A stretch of DNA of 64,000 bases from JAABRB01 sp963735025 (GCA_963735025.1 CAVTJG010000011.1:62001-126000); one strand, 5' to 3'; positions 16,576 through 25,525 are shown, counted from the stretch's first letter. The notes: a model not told the origin generated them from the letters alone. Program-made: numbers and translations.

Positions 16576-17988
16576 ATGATTCGCACCCGCTTCGCACCCA
16601 GTCCCACCGGCTACCTCCACATCGGCGGGGCGCGCACCGCACTGTTCGCATGGGCCTACGCGCGCCGGCAGGGCGGTAAGTTTTTTCTGCGCATCGAGGA
16701 CACCGATCTCGAGCGCTCGACGGAAGCGTCCGTCCAGACCATTCTGGATAGCATGGAGTGGCTTGGGCTGGACAGCGACCGTGACTTTCACTCTGCGAAC
16801 GGCGAGCCGATGCGCCAGATGCAGCGCCTCGCGCGCTATCGCGAAGCGGCGGATCAGCTCGTTCGCGCGGGACGAGCGTATCCGTGCTATGCCTCCCGCG
16901 ACGAACTCGATACGATGCGTGAGGCTCAACGCACGCGCGGCGAAAAGCCGCGCTATGACGGGCGCTGGCGTCCCGAGAATGCGCGGGGCAAGACACCACC
17001 GGCGGACGTGCAGCCGGTGATCCGGTTTCGGAATCCCGACGACGGCGTCGTCGGCTGGTCGGATCTCGTCAAGGGGCCGATCGAGATCGCGAACGCCGAG
17101 CTCGACGACCTGGTCATCCTGCGGGCCGATGGGGTTCCGACCTATAACTTCGGGGTGGTCGTGGACGATCTGGACATGCAGATCACGCACGTGATTCGCG
17201 GCGACGACCACGTCAACAACACGCCCCGACAAATCAATATCTACGATGCGCTGGGCGCGTCTATGCCGAGATTCGCGCACGTGCCCATGATCCTGGGTGC
17301 GGATGGTGAACGTCTCTCCAAGCGTCACGGTGCGGTGAGCGTGATGCAGTACCGCGAGGAGGGTTACCTCGCCGATGCGCTGACGAATTTTCTTGCGCGA
17401 CTGGGCTGGTCGCATGGAGACGAAGAGATTTTTTCCAGGGAACAGTTCATCGAGTGGTTCGACCTGGCGCACGTCAGCCGGTCGTCCGCGCAGTTCAATC
17501 CGGAAAAGCTCGCATGGCTGAACGGGCAGTACATCAAGGCCGCCGCGCCGGAGACCCTGGCTGCAGAGGTCGCAGAGCACATCGCGACAGATGGGGGAAA
17601 GGTTGCGGGCGGGCCGCCGCTTGCGCAAGTCATCGCGCTCATGAAGGACCGCGCGTCGACGCTCGCGGAACTTGCGGACGGTGCCATGCTCTTCTACGGC
17701 GATGTACACCCGAGCGAGGAACTGCTCGCGCAGCACCTCACCGCCGAGTCCCGTCCGGCGTTGATCGAGCTGGCAAACGCGTTCGAGGGGCTGACGGAAT
17801 GGCGCGAAGACGCGATTGGAACCGCTTTCGGCGGGGTTTTGAAGGCATTCAATCTCAAGATGCCGAAGCTCGCCATGCCAGTTCGGGCGGTTGTCTTCGG
17901 TCAGACGCAAACCCCATCGCTCTACCCGGTTCTGGCGCTTGCCGGACGGGAGCGGGTCGTCGGTCGCCTTCGCCGGTACGCGGGATGA
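16576..17988 (+). CDS. gltX: Glutamate--tRNA ligase
   Basis: A 470-residue class I aminoacyl-tRNA synthetase. The start MIRTRFAPSPTGYLHIGGARTAL holds the HIGH-type signature (HIGG), and RLSKRHG near residue 240 is the KMSKS-type loop. The middle has YNFGVVVDDLDMQITHVIRG, typical of GluRS. It charges tRNA-Glu with glutamate in the cytoplasm; its substrate tRNA-Glu(UUC) is encoded just downstream at 18165. It is in the same direction as the preceding dehydrogenase, 66 bp away. The length is normal and no defects are seen. Confidence 0.97.
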   Translation: MIRTRFAPSPTGYLHIGGARTALFAWAYARRQGGKFFLRIEDTDLERSTEASVQTILDSMEWLGLDSDRDFHSANGEPMRQMQRLARYREAADQLVRAGRAYPCYASRDELDTMREAQRTRGEKPRYDGRWRPENARGKTPPADVQPVIRFRNPDDGVVGWSDLVKGPIEIANAELDDLVILRADGVPTYNFGVVVDDLDMQITHVIRGDDHVNNTPRQINIYDALGASMPRFAHVPMILGADGERLSKRHGAVSVMQYREEGYLADALTNFLARLGWSHGDEEIFSREQFIEWFDLAHVSRSSAQFNPEKLAWLNGQYIKAAAPETLAAEVAEHIATDGGKVAGGPPLAQVIALMKDRASTLAELADGAMLFYGDVHPSEELLAQHLTAESRPALIELANAFEGLTEWREDAIGTAFGGVLKAFNLKMPKLAMPVRAVVFGQTQTPSLYPVLALAGRERVVGRLRRYAG

Positions 17989-17994
17989 GCTTTC

Positions 17995-18023
17995 TTTACT
18001 CCCCCCCGACCCGCCGGTATAAT
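17995..18023 (+). promoter_or_regulatory. Sigma-70 promoter of the tRNA-Ala/tRNA-Glu unit
   Basis: TTTACT (17995-18000) and a perfect TATAAT (18018-18023) are spaced by 17 bp. The predicted start lies around 18030, nine bases before tRNA-Ala. The very good -10 fits a stable-RNA promoter. Confidence 0.75.
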
Positions 18024-18038
18024 CTCGCGCTCGCGGTT

Positions 18039-18114
<76 letters not shown>

Positions 18115-18164
18115 ACCAGTCTTTCGGGTTTCTGTCCTCAGCAGAGATCCGCAGCAGTCCGGAA

Positions 18165-18240
18165 GTCCCCATCGTCTAGAGGCCTAGGACATCGCCCTTT
18201 CACGGCGCAAACCGGGGTTCGAATCCCCGTGGGGACGCCA
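18165..18240 (+). tRNA. tRNA-Glu(UUC)
   Basis: A 76-base cloverleaf with encoded CCA. Acceptor GTCCCCA pairs with TGGGGAC, anticodon loop CTTTCAC gives UUC, and the T arm is CGGGG-TTCGAAT-CCCCG. It is 50 bp downstream of tRNA-Ala and cotranscribed. The accessory region 18.3-30.6 kb begins directly behind its 3' end, but no second copy of the tRNA end was seen there. Confidence 0.96.
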
Positions 18241-18284
18241 AATAATCAAGGTGTTAGGGACCGGATCCGGGCCTTGACGCCCCT

Positions 18285-18305
18285 CTCACCAAACGCTCAC
18301 CAAAC
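18285..18305. repeat. Tandem CTCACCAAAC repeat behind tRNA-Glu
   Basis: The 10-mer CTCACCAAAC occurs at 18285-18294 and again at 18296-18305, 45 bp past the tRNA-Glu 3' end. Short direct repeats beside a tRNA can be arm-type binding sites of a tyrosine integrase, which would fit an island starting here. No integrase gene is present, so this remains a guess. Confidence 0.3.
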
Positions 18306-18407
18306 CGGTCGGGTACGGACTGACCCCACTGAACCGGTTCGATACCCCTATCGCGGGATCCTGTTCCTCCCGCGGAACGCTCCGAGAAGCGCGCAGAGGG
18401 GAGAGTA

Positions 18408-19103
18408 ATGATCCGGTGGCTCCTTGCAGCTGTGCTCTTCTTCGTCGGTGCCGGTTGGTCGCCCCTGGGCGCGGCCGCGCTGATCTCGCTCGACAGCATC
18501 TTCGGCACCGATTCGGTCACGCGGGACTCGGCGATAGGACTTGAATGGCTCGACCTTACCGAGACCGCGGGGCTTTCCTTTCTCGAGGTGAGCGCGCTGC
18601 TCGCGGGAGACGTCCGCTTTGGCGGCTTCCGCTACGCCACGATCAGGGAGCTCGACACGCTCATGGCCGATGCCGGTATCTCCATTCGGGGCGTGACCTG
18701 GAACTATGGGGAGGGGGCACAGGCCGCGCTCGATCTAATCCAACTCCTCAACGAGAAGAGCACGATCCCGACCACGGGCCAACAGATGCAGGGGCTGCTC
18801 GGCGAGAAGGCGTTTCCGTGGCAATCAGTCGACATCCGGGCGGTGGGATTCGTCCTGTGGATCTCCGGTCCGATACCGGGTCCGATCGTGACGGAGTTTC
18901 CCGCGGCTCAGGCGAGCCCTGGCGGCGACGCAATGTCGATGTGGACGGGAGAGTCTGGGGAGACCGTCGGGTCGTTCCTCGTCCGCGAGAGCGAGTTGGC
19001 GGTTCCCGAGCCCGGGTCGCTCATTCTGGTGGCGACGACACTCCTGGCATTCCTGGGTTTCGGGCGGTCGGCCATTAAGAGAGGGTCCGGCTTAGCCGAC
19101 TAG
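18408..19103 (+). CDS. PEP-CTERM-sorted secreted protein
   Basis: A 231-residue protein with a signal peptide (about residues 1-24) and a C-terminal PEP-CTERM tail: AVPEPGS, a hydrophobic helix LILVATTLLAFLGFG, and the basic end RSAIKRGS. Such proteins are exported and processed by exosortase EpsH/XrtA at the outer envelope, often with exopolysaccharide production. The middle contains GLEWLDLTETAGLSF and FRYATIRELDTLM, seen in a common group of PEP-CTERM proteins of unknown function. No exosortase gene is in this window, so one must be elsewhere in the genome. Confidence 0.85.
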   Translation: MIRWLLAAVLFFVGAGWSPLGAAALISLDSIFGTDSVTRDSAIGLEWLDLTETAGLSFLEVSALLAGDVRFGGFRYATIRELDTLMADAGISIRGVTWNYGEGAQAALDLIQLLNEKSTIPTTGQQMQGLLGEKAFPWQSVDIRAVGFVLWISGPIPGPIVTEFPAAQASPGGDAMSMWTGESGETVGSFLVRESELAVPEPGSLILVATTLLAFLGFGRSAIKRGSGLAD

Positions 19104-19178
19104 CAAATCCGGCGCGCGGCGCGTCGTTTGTCACAGACAACATTTCACAATCCCGTCCGACCGGGCGTCGACTAATCC

Positions 19179-19200
19179 ATTCGGCCTGTTGCGGCCGAAT
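19179..19200. terminator. Hairpin downstream of the PEP-CTERM gene
   Basis: A perfect 8-bp stem, ATTCGGCC/GGCCGAAT, with a six-base loop. It lies 76 bp after the PEP-CTERM stop and 112 bp before the RHS start. No T-run follows, so it may be a factor-dependent terminator or part of a structured RHS leader. Confidence 0.4.
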
Positions 19201-19269
19201 AGGCCCAGGTTCAGATTTCCTCCGCCTCGGCGAATCGACTATAGATCGCATGTCGCTCGGCTAGCTCAT

Positions 19270-19310
19270 CCGAATTCGCGAACGAATTCGGCCTTGACGG
19301 GGAGGTCAAG
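19270..19310 (+). promoter_or_regulatory. Tandem leader hairpins; second one holds the RHS Shine-Dalgarno
   Basis: Two adjacent inverted repeats precede the RHS start at 19312. The first, 19270-19291, has perfect 9-bp arms CCGAATTCG/CGAATTCGG with a CGAA loop. The second, 19293-19310, is CTTGAC/GTCAAG with loop GGGGAG, so the ribosome site GGAGG (19301-19305) sits in and at the edge of the loop, one base before the ATG. This could limit translation of the toxin mRNA or be an operator. The structure is seen; the function is inferred. Confidence 0.5.
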
Positions 19311-19311
19311 A

Positions 19312-22300
19312 ATGCGAATCCATGTAGACGAAGGGGCGACCCTTAGCGGAAGCACGTCGCGCGCATCAGTAGTCCTCTCGACGGCGATCGCGCTCAGCGC
19401 GGTTCTGCTTGTCGGGTTGTTGCACTCGCGAGCCGTTCAAGCCGCGGACCCAACTCTCCAAACGCGGTTCTTCAGCCCGTACTACAGAAACAGCTTTTGG
19501 ACATGCCCTTATCCGGGCGGTGGATACAACGCGTGCTGGTGGGATACGACGCCCCAGGCTCTTGGAGTCACGATGTGCGCCTCCACGACCCCCCCAAACT
19601 CATTGGACCACATCACGCCCTACGACACCGGTCCGTCGGGTCAAACAGCCGCTGTGTACTGCACGGATGGGCAAGGCCCTCCCGGCGCTTTCGACAACAT
19701 GGTAAAGGAGTGCAAACGCGTTCCCGATTTTCCCTATGGTGCGCCGGAGAACTTCCCGAATCAGGAGGGCTGGCAGCTCGGCCCATACGACCTATTTCAA
19801 GTTGGGGACGGGGGCCGAATCGGCGGATTCTTCAGCCCTACGTGCCGTGTAACACGACTGCGGTGCGGATCTGGCTACGATCTTGTGGGCGGTACGTGTG
19901 TTCTCAGCGGCGAGAACTTGGCGAAGGAGGTTGGGCAAAGTTGTCAGAGTCGCGGCAACCCTTGTGATCCTGGTAGCGGTAACAAATACGAGCACGAACG
20001 AGATTACCTCGGACACGGCGCGTTTCCGCTCGATTTCGAGCGTACATACAACAGCGCCGCTCTCGAAAATTACCGACCGAATCCACCGGCGCTCGGTCCG
20101 CAATGGCTTCATTCCTACGACCGCGCGATTCGCCTCGACGCCAATACGGCGACAGTGTCCCGCCACGATGGAAAGGTGTTCTTCTTTGCGTTGAGCGGGG
20201 CCACCTGGACGGCGGATGCCGACATTACGGATACGCTTGAGCGTCTCACCGATGGCGGGGGGAACCCGATTGGGTGGCGCTACACCACTGCTGACAGGGA
20301 TCGCGTAGAGACCTACGACGTCTCAGGAAAGCTGACCACGATCGCGGCCCGCTCCGGGCTAATACAAACGCTGACATACAGCACGACGCAGACACCACCT
20401 GCAGTTGCTCCCGCGCCCGACCTGCTAATCTCGGTGGCCGACTCGTTCGGTCGGGTGCTTGCCCTCACCTACGACGCGTTTCGTCGCATCAACACGCTCA
20501 CCGACCCTGCCGGCGGGGCGTATGCGTATGCCTACGACCCAACGAGCGGCAATCTTACTTCGGTTACTTACCCGAACGGGCACGTGCGGACATACCACTA
20601 CGAAGATTCGAATTTCAGCCACGCCCTGACCGGTATAACCGACGAGAATGGCCAACGCTATGCAACTTTCGGGTATGACAGCCAGGGCCGAGCCATCCTC
20701 ACCGAGCATGCCGGGGGTGCCGGGCACACGACGCTGACCTACAACACCAATGGCTCCACTCTTGTGGAGGATGCGCTTGGCGCCGCACAGACCTATACAT
20801 TTCAGACGATTCTCGGAGTGCGCCGATACGACTCGATGACCGGGTCGGCGTGCCCGACCTGCGGCCCTGCGGCCCGGGCATTTGACGCCAACGGAAACCT
20901 TGCGTCTCGTACCGATTGGAACGGGAACCGCAACTGCTCCAAGTACGAGCTGGCGCGCAATCTCGAAATCATCCGCGGCGAAGGCCTGACCGCCTCCTGT
21001 CCGGCTGACCTCGCGACCTGGACGCCTGCCGGCGGGACCGTGCAGCGCAAGATCACAACGCAGTGGAGCACGACCTGGCGGCTGCCGACTATAGTCTGCG
21101 AGCCCAAGCGCATCACCACACTCGCCTATGACACAAAAGGCAATCTGACCGCCCGAACTGTGCAGGCGACCAATGACACCCAAGGCGCACTTGGCTGCTC
21201 GGCCACGCCCGTCGGCACCGCCCGCACCTGGACGTACAGCTATACCTATGGCACCTCGAATCCTGGCATGGCGACCCAGGTCGTCATCAATGGGCCACGC
21301 ACCGACGTAACCGATACATCAACACTGGTCTTCGAGGAGTCGACCGGGAATCTGCTCTCCGTCACCAACGCGGCAGGTCACGCAACGACACTCGGCAACT
21401 ACGATGCCCATGGCAAGCCGCGCGAGATCACCGATCCGAACGGGCTTGTCACCACGATCGCGTACGACACACGCCAGCGTCTCACCGCTCGTACCGTCGG
21501 TAGCGAGACGACGAGCTACACCTACGACGATGCTGGGCAACTCACCCGAGTGACCTTCCCGGATTCAAGCTACATCGAATACGTGTACGACGCAGCCCAC
21601 CGGCTCACCGAGGTGCGGGACAACCTGGGTAACAAGACTGCCTACACCCTCGACGCGATGGGCAATCGGACCCGGGAGGACATCTACGACGCCTCGAGCG
21701 CCCTCGTTGCCACGCGCTCGCGGGAATACAATAGCTTGAACCGCAAGGTGAAGGACATCGGGGGCACCAGCCCTACAACCCAGATCACCCAGTACGGCTA
21801 CGACAACCAAGGGAACCTGACCTCTATTGACGGTGCGCTTGGCGGCAGCCCGAACGACCTCACCGGGCTCGCCTACGACGCACTAAACCGCCTCAAGCAG
21901 GTCACCAACGCCCTTTCGGGCCTGACGAGCTACGGGTACGACGGGGTGGACCAGCTCGCCTCGGTAACCGATCCTCGGAGCCTGGCGACAACCTACACGA
22001 CCTCGGGCCTCACGGACGAGACACAGGAAGTCTCCCCCGATCGCGGTACAACGATTCGGACCTTTGATTCGGCAGGAAACGTCAAGACGAGCAAGGATGC
22101 GCGCAACAAGACCACGACCTACACGTACGATGTGCTGAATCGGGTTACCAAGCACGACTTTCCCTCTGGTACCGACTCAACCTTTGAGTACGACGGCGGC
22201 GCCGGCGGAGCGCCGAATGCAAAGGGGCGCCTAACCAAGACCGTGGACGAGGCCGCCACGACCACCTGGACCTACAACGGTCAGGGGCGCGTCGCGAGCA

Positions 22301-23967
22301 AGACTCAGGTCACCGGAACCAATACGCTCACCCTCTCGTACGGGTACGACTCCTTCGGGCGTCTCAATTCGATTACCTATCCTTCGGGCAAGGTGATCGG
22401 CCTCGGGTTCGACGGTGCGGGACGCGTGAGCTCGATTGCGGTCGGTGCGACCACAATCCTCTCCGGCGCAAGCTACTTTCCGTTCGGCGGTGTCAAGAGC
22501 TTCACCTGGGGCAATGCGCTTGCCTACGCAAGGACGTTCGATGCTGATGGACGCCTCAAGACGTTCCCTGTGGGCGCATCCACTCGCACGATTACGTACG
22601 ACGAGGCCGGACGGATCACCTGGATCACCGACTCGGGCACGCCGAGCCTCAACCAGAACGCAAGCTACGACGTCATGGATCGGCTCACGAGCCACGTCGG
22701 CTACCCGGCGAGTCAGTCGTATACGTACGACGCCAATGGCAATCGGACCTCTGTGACGATCGGGGCAAATAACTACCCCTACACGGTGGCCACGGCTAGC
22801 AACCGCCTTAACGCGACTGCAGGGCCGACTCCTGCCAAGACGCTCACGCATGACGCCGCGGGCAACGTGACTGCGGACGGCACGCAGACCTTCGTCTATT
22901 CAGCCCGCGGCCGCATGAGCTCGACCACCCGCGGCTCGAATACCGTCACCTACAAGTACAACGCGCTCGGCGAGCGACTGAGAAAACAGGGTCCGACGAG
23001 TCTGATCGTGAGCGGCACCAATCGGTTCGTCTACGACGAGCAGGGCCGGCTGCTGGGTGAGTATAAGAACAACGGCACGCTGATCCAGGAATACGTGTAC
23101 CTGGGCGATCAACCAGTGGCGATTCTCCAGGGCACCACCGCGAGTCCGGTAGTCTTCTACGTCTACGCAGACCAAATCAACACGCCGCGAGTTATAACAA
23201 ACGTCTCGAACCAGGTGCGCTGGCGCTGGGATAGCGCACCGTTCGGCGATATCCCACCGAACGAGAACCCCTCGGCGCTGGGGGTTTTCACGGTGAACCT
23301 GCGCTTCCCGGGCCAGTACTTCGACAAGGAGACCAATCTCCATTACAACTACTTCCGCGATTACGACCCCACGACCGGACGCTACGTCCAGAGCGATCCG
23401 ATCGGGCTCGACGGGGGGCTGAACCCGTATAGCTACGTCGACAGCAACCCTCTAGGCTGGGTCGATGACGACGGTTTGCAAAAGCGTGGCGGCGGAAATC
23501 CTAGAAGCTTCGTTCCACGGCCAGGCAATCAGCAGGGTAGTTGGAGTTATGGCCGCTTCTACCCGCGTCTTGGCGATGCGCCGCCGTGGCAGCCGATCCG
23601 AATCGAAACATCAACGGCCAATCAGTGTGGCGTTTGCTACGATGTTCTCTTTGTTGCCCAGATCACTGGCACGTCTCGGCAGCAGCATCGGGGTTCCGCC
23701 AACACCCAACTCTTCCAAACCCTGCAGCACTATCCAAGCATGAATCAAGCGATGAGCCAGAGCTTGAGCGCTCAGAGCGTCATTCAATCGATGCGGTCTG
23801 GACAAGGCGCTCTGCGTAACCCACCCGGGACCGAATGGCACCATCCACCTGGTCGTCCGAACGAGGTGTGGCTCCTCAGACACTGCGAGCATCGTGATCC
23901 GCTGCTGCAGCAAACCTTGCACCCCGGCGGAATTGGTGGCTACAGTCAGTACTACGGTGGACGATGA
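19312..23967 (+). CDS. Secreted RHS-repeat protein with C-terminal WHH-type nuclease domain
   Basis: A 1551-residue protein starting MRIHVDEGATLSGS, with an N-terminal membrane/signal segment (residues ~22-44). A cysteine-rich section follows to ~225, then a DUF6531-like start (GNPCDPGSGNKYEHERDY) and many YD/RHS repeats (YDAxxRLxxVTxPxG type) to the RHS core end YDPTTGRYVQSDPIGLDGG near residue 1360. Past the core the tail changes composition. It ends with NPPGTEWHHPPGRPNEVWLL, then HP-GGIGGYSQYY, a pattern close to the HNH/Endo VII WHH nuclease toxins. It is therefore a polymorphic toxin, probably Sec-exported, with no PAAR or VgrG domain. The overlapping next gene is the likely immunity gene. 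An upstream ATG at 19189 is not supported. Confidence 0.88.
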   Translation: MRIHVDEGATLSGSTSRASVVLSTAIALSAVLLVGLLHSRAVQAADPTLQTRFFSPYYRNSFWTCPYPGGGYNACWWDTTPQALGVTMCASTTPPNSLDHITPYDTGPSGQTAAVYCTDGQGPPGAFDNMVKECKRVPDFPYGAPENFPNQEGWQLGPYDLFQVGDGGRIGGFFSPTCRVTRLRCGSGYDLVGGTCVLSGENLAKEVGQSCQSRGNPCDPGSGNKYEHERDYLGHGAFPLDFERTYNSAALENYRPNPPALGPQWLHSYDRAIRLDANTATVSRHDGKVFFFALSGATWTADADITDTLERLTDGGGNPIGWRYTTADRDRVETYDVSGKLTTIAARSGLIQTLTYSTTQTPPAVAPAPDLLISVADSFGRVLALTYDAFRRINTLTDPAGGAYAYAYDPTSGNLTSVTYPNGHVRTYHYEDSNFSHALTGITDENGQRYATFGYDSQGRAILTEHAGGAGHTTLTYNTNGSTLVEDALGAAQTYTFQTILGVRRYDSMTGSACPTCGPAARAFDANGNLASRTDWNGNRNCSKYELARNLEIIRGEGLTASCPADLATWTPAGGTVQRKITTQWSTTWRLPTIVCEPKRITTLAYDTKGNLTARTVQATNDTQGALGCSATPVGTARTWTYSYTYGTSNPGMATQVVINGPRTDVTDTSTLVFEESTGNLLSVTNAAGHATTLGNYDAHGKPREITDPNGLVTTIAYDTRQRLTARTVGSETTSYTYDDAGQLTRVTFPDSSYIEYVYDAAHRLTEVRDNLGNKTAYTLDAMGNRTREDIYDASSALVATRSREYNSLNRKVKDIGGTSPTTQITQYGYDNQGNLTSIDGALGGSPNDLTGLAYDALNRLKQVTNALSGLTSYGYDGVDQLASVTDPRSLATTYTTSGLTDETQEVSPDRGTTIRTFDSAGNVKTSKDARNKTTTYTYDVLNRVTKHDFPSGTDSTFEYDGGAGGAPNAKGRLTKTVDEAATTTWTYNGQGRVASKTQVTGTNTLTLSYGYDSFGRLNSITYPSGKVIGLGFDGAGRVSSIAVGATTILSGASYFPFGGVKSFTWGNALAYARTFDADGRLKTFPVGASTRTITYDEAGRITWITDSGTPSLNQNASYDVMDRLTSHVGYPASQSYTYDANGNRTSVTIGANNYPYTVATASNRLNATAGPTPAKTLTHDAAGNVTADGTQTFVYSARGRMSSTTRGSNTVTYKYNALGERLRKQGPTSLIVSGTNRFVYDEQGRLLGEYKNNGTLIQEYVYLGDQPVAILQGTTASPVVFYVYADQINTPRVITNVSNQVRWRWDSAPFGDIPPNENPSALGVFTVNLRFPGQYFDKETNLHYNYFRDYDPTTGRYVQSDPIGLDGGLNPYSYVDSNPLGWVDDDGLQKRGGGNPRSFVPRPGNQQGSWSYGRFYPRLGDAPPWQPIRIETSTANQCGVCYDVLFVAQITGTSRQQHRGSANTQLFQTLQHYPSMNQAMSQSLSAQSVIQSMRSGQGALRNPPGTEWHHPPGRPNEVWLLRHCEHRDPLLQQTLHPGGIGGYSQYYGGR

Positions 23968-24605
23968 GTGACGTGGCGCTCATGGACTTCACGGTCTTGC
24001 GGGAACGGTCCCTGGTTAGAGCTAAACAGCTAGGGTATCCCACTAATCCATCGCTCCCGTTGCTCGATGAGACGCTCATGCCTCGTCCGCAAGACGAGAT
24101 TGAGATGCGTGCGCTGTCTCTTCATTGCGTCGTGGCCGCGAGTTGCGGCTTTCCTGCCGCACGCGCGCTCGAGTGGCTCTTGCGCGAGGGGCTCGTCGAT
24201 TCCCTAACGCCCCGCGAAAGAGACTTCCTGCAAGGGCGCGATCTCAACAACGTCGTCTTCCAATCTCAGGTTGAAGCGCTTTGGCTATTCGCCTGGGTCT
24301 TCAGCAAGTTCGATGATCTCAACTTCGCGCAACCTTGTCAGGACAATCTGGTCACGCTGTACCCCAATCTTCACAAGGCTGAGAGCAGCGAAGACTGGCG
24401 GCGCGCGAATCGACTGCGTGGGCCAATGCAGATTCTTGAGGTCTGTGACCTCGCCTATTGCCTGCACTGGGCAATAAATCAGGCGATGCTTGAACGCGAA
24501 AAGTTGCCTGGGCGCCTGAACTCTTTGGTGATCATCGAAAGGCGCCGCGCTCTGGAGTGGATTCTCAGTCGTGATGACTGGGACGCCGTCCCTCTCGATA
24601 CCTAG
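23964..24605 (+). CDS. DUF4272 protein, candidate immunity to the RHS-WHH toxin
   Basis: A 213-residue cytoplasmic-looking protein without signal peptide. It has DUF4272 features: EIEMRALSLHCVVAAS, WLLREGLVDSLTPRERDFL, SQVEALWLFAWVF, GPMQILEVCDLAYCLHWA, and the end ERRRALEWIL with VPLDT. Its ATG overlaps the RHS stop (ATGA), which ties its translation to the toxin. Position, overlap and lack of export signal fit an immunity protein that blocks the WHH nuclease; the DUF's biochemical role is not known to me. It ends 42 bp before the convergent BrnA-like antitoxin gene. Confidence 0.82.
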   Translation: MSDVALMDFTVLRERSLVRAKQLGYPTNPSLPLLDETLMPRPQDEIEMRALSLHCVVAASCGFPAARALEWLLREGLVDSLTPRERDFLQGRDLNNVVFQSQVEALWLFAWVFSKFDDLNFAQPCQDNLVTLYPNLHKAESSEDWRRANRLRGPMQILEVCDLAYCLHWAINQAMLEREKLPGRLNSLVIIERRRALEWILSRDDWDAVPLDT

Positions 24606-24619
24606 CTATTTCAGTGCGA

Positions 24620-24639
24620 CGCCTGCCTTCACGCAGGCG
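24620..24639. terminator. Hairpin between convergent immunity and brnA genes
   Basis: CGCCTGC/GCAGGCG forms a perfect 7-bp stem with a six-base loop, in the 42-bp gap between two converging genes. No T-run is present on either side. A bidirectional terminator is the simplest reading. Confidence 0.5.
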
Positions 24640-24647
24640 GTGGTGTA

Positions 24648-24866
24648 TCAGCGCCTGGCCCGTTTGGCGGCCTTCTTCGGCACGGCAACGATCTCGCGCC
24701 GGAGGATGCGGTTCACTTCCTCGCTCAGGTCGGTGCCGTCCTTGGCCGCGCGCTTGGCGACGGCGGCCTGCACCTCGGGCTCGAGGTAGATCGGGATGAG
24801 AAACGTCGCGCCGGGGCGGTAGAACTTCCCCCGCATGCCTTTGCTGAAATCGTATTCGCGTCGCAT
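24648..24866 (-). CDS. brnA: BrnA-like antitoxin
   Basis: A 72-residue basic protein starting MRREYDFSKGMRGKFYRPG. The C-terminal part, FLIPIYLEPEVQAAVAKRAAKDGTDLSEEVNRILRREI, is a ribbon-helix-helix-type DNA-binding and dimerisation segment. The order toxin then antitoxin, with seven bases between them, is that of brnT-brnA operons. BrnA binds BrnT and represses the operon. The frame is open upstream to 25013, but that part overlaps BrnT and is a shadow. The call rests mainly on the partner gene. Confidence 0.75.
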   Translation of the reverse strand: MRREYDFSKGMRGKFYRPGATFLIPIYLEPEVQAAVAKRAAKDGTDLSEEVNRILRREIVAVPKKAAKRARR

Positions 24867-24873
24867 CGTTCGT

Positions 24874-25188
24874 CTATCGGGCCGCTTGCCCGTTCTCGTA
24901 GTCCTGCCGCTCGCGCCGGGTGGCCTCGCGCGCCGAGATGATCCGCACTGTGGCTCCCGCGTCGGTCTCGGCGAAGGTATGGACCACGACGAGGAGTCGA
25001 GCGTTCCCGGCAAGGCCGAGCGTCACCCAGCGCTCCTCGCCCTCACTATGTGCCTCATCGTACACCGAGAGCGCGAGCGGGTCGCCGAACACCGTCGCGG
25101 CGAGCTCGAACGTGACACCGTGCTTGGCCGCGTTCTCGCGCGCCTTCTGCGGATCCCACTCGAACCGATAGGCGAAGGGGGCCGCCAC
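24874..25188 (-). CDS. brnT: BrnT-family ribonuclease toxin
   Basis: A 104-residue protein from a GTG start at 25188. The motif FEWDPQKARENAAKHGVTFELAATVFGDPLAL, then EERWVTLGLAGNARLLVVVHTF and VRIISAREATRRERQDYE, is the BrnT signature, with the conserved His and Arg/Tyr tail of RelE-like RNases. It is the toxin of a type II toxin-antitoxin system and is expected to cut RNA and halt translation. The GTG lies one base after the stop of the upstream XRE gene, so translation was coupled to it. Since that gene has been cut by IS21, expression may have changed. Confidence 0.9.
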   Translation of the reverse strand: MAAPFAYRFEWDPQKARENAAKHGVTFELAATVFGDPLALSVYDEAHSEGEERWVTLGLAGNARLLVVVHTFAETDAGATVRIISAREATRRERQDYENGQAAR

Positions 25189-25189
25189 C

Positions 25190-25456
25190 TCAGGCCGACT
25201 GCTTGGCGCTGACCTTGCGCTTCAGCTGCCCGCGCTCGATGAAGGCGTCGATCAGCTGCAGGACCTGACGCCGCTCGGTGGGCTCGAGCTTCTCGATCTG
25301 CGCCAGGCGCCGCTGCAGACGGCTGTTCGCCGGCTTGGACGCTCTGGCTGACTTCTTGATCGGCTCGGTGCCGAGCAGCGCCTCGAGCGATACGCCGAGC
25401 GCCTTGGCGAGGCCCGGCAGCAGCGTGCTTGGTGGGTACTCGGTCTCGCCCTCGTA
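25190..25456 (-). pseudogene. XRE-type regulator, N-terminus cut off by IS21 insertion
   Basis: The frame reads YEGETEYPPSTLLPGLAKALGVSLEALLG, the second half of a Cro/C1 (XRE) helix-turn-helix domain. A tail of about 55 residues follows (LQRRLAQIEKLEPTERRQVLQLIDAFIERGQLK). The first half of the HTH is missing exactly at the IS21 end (25456/25457). The fragment is tightly linked to brnT and probably regulated that operon. No matching N-terminal half was seen beyond the other IS end, which suggests it was deleted rather than merely split. Confidence 0.82.
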
Positions 25457-25525
25457 TGTCAATCCGCATCCAAAGCTGACCCCCTTTCCGCTCCCAATTC
25501 TGACCCCGGGTAGTTGAGCGGGGAG

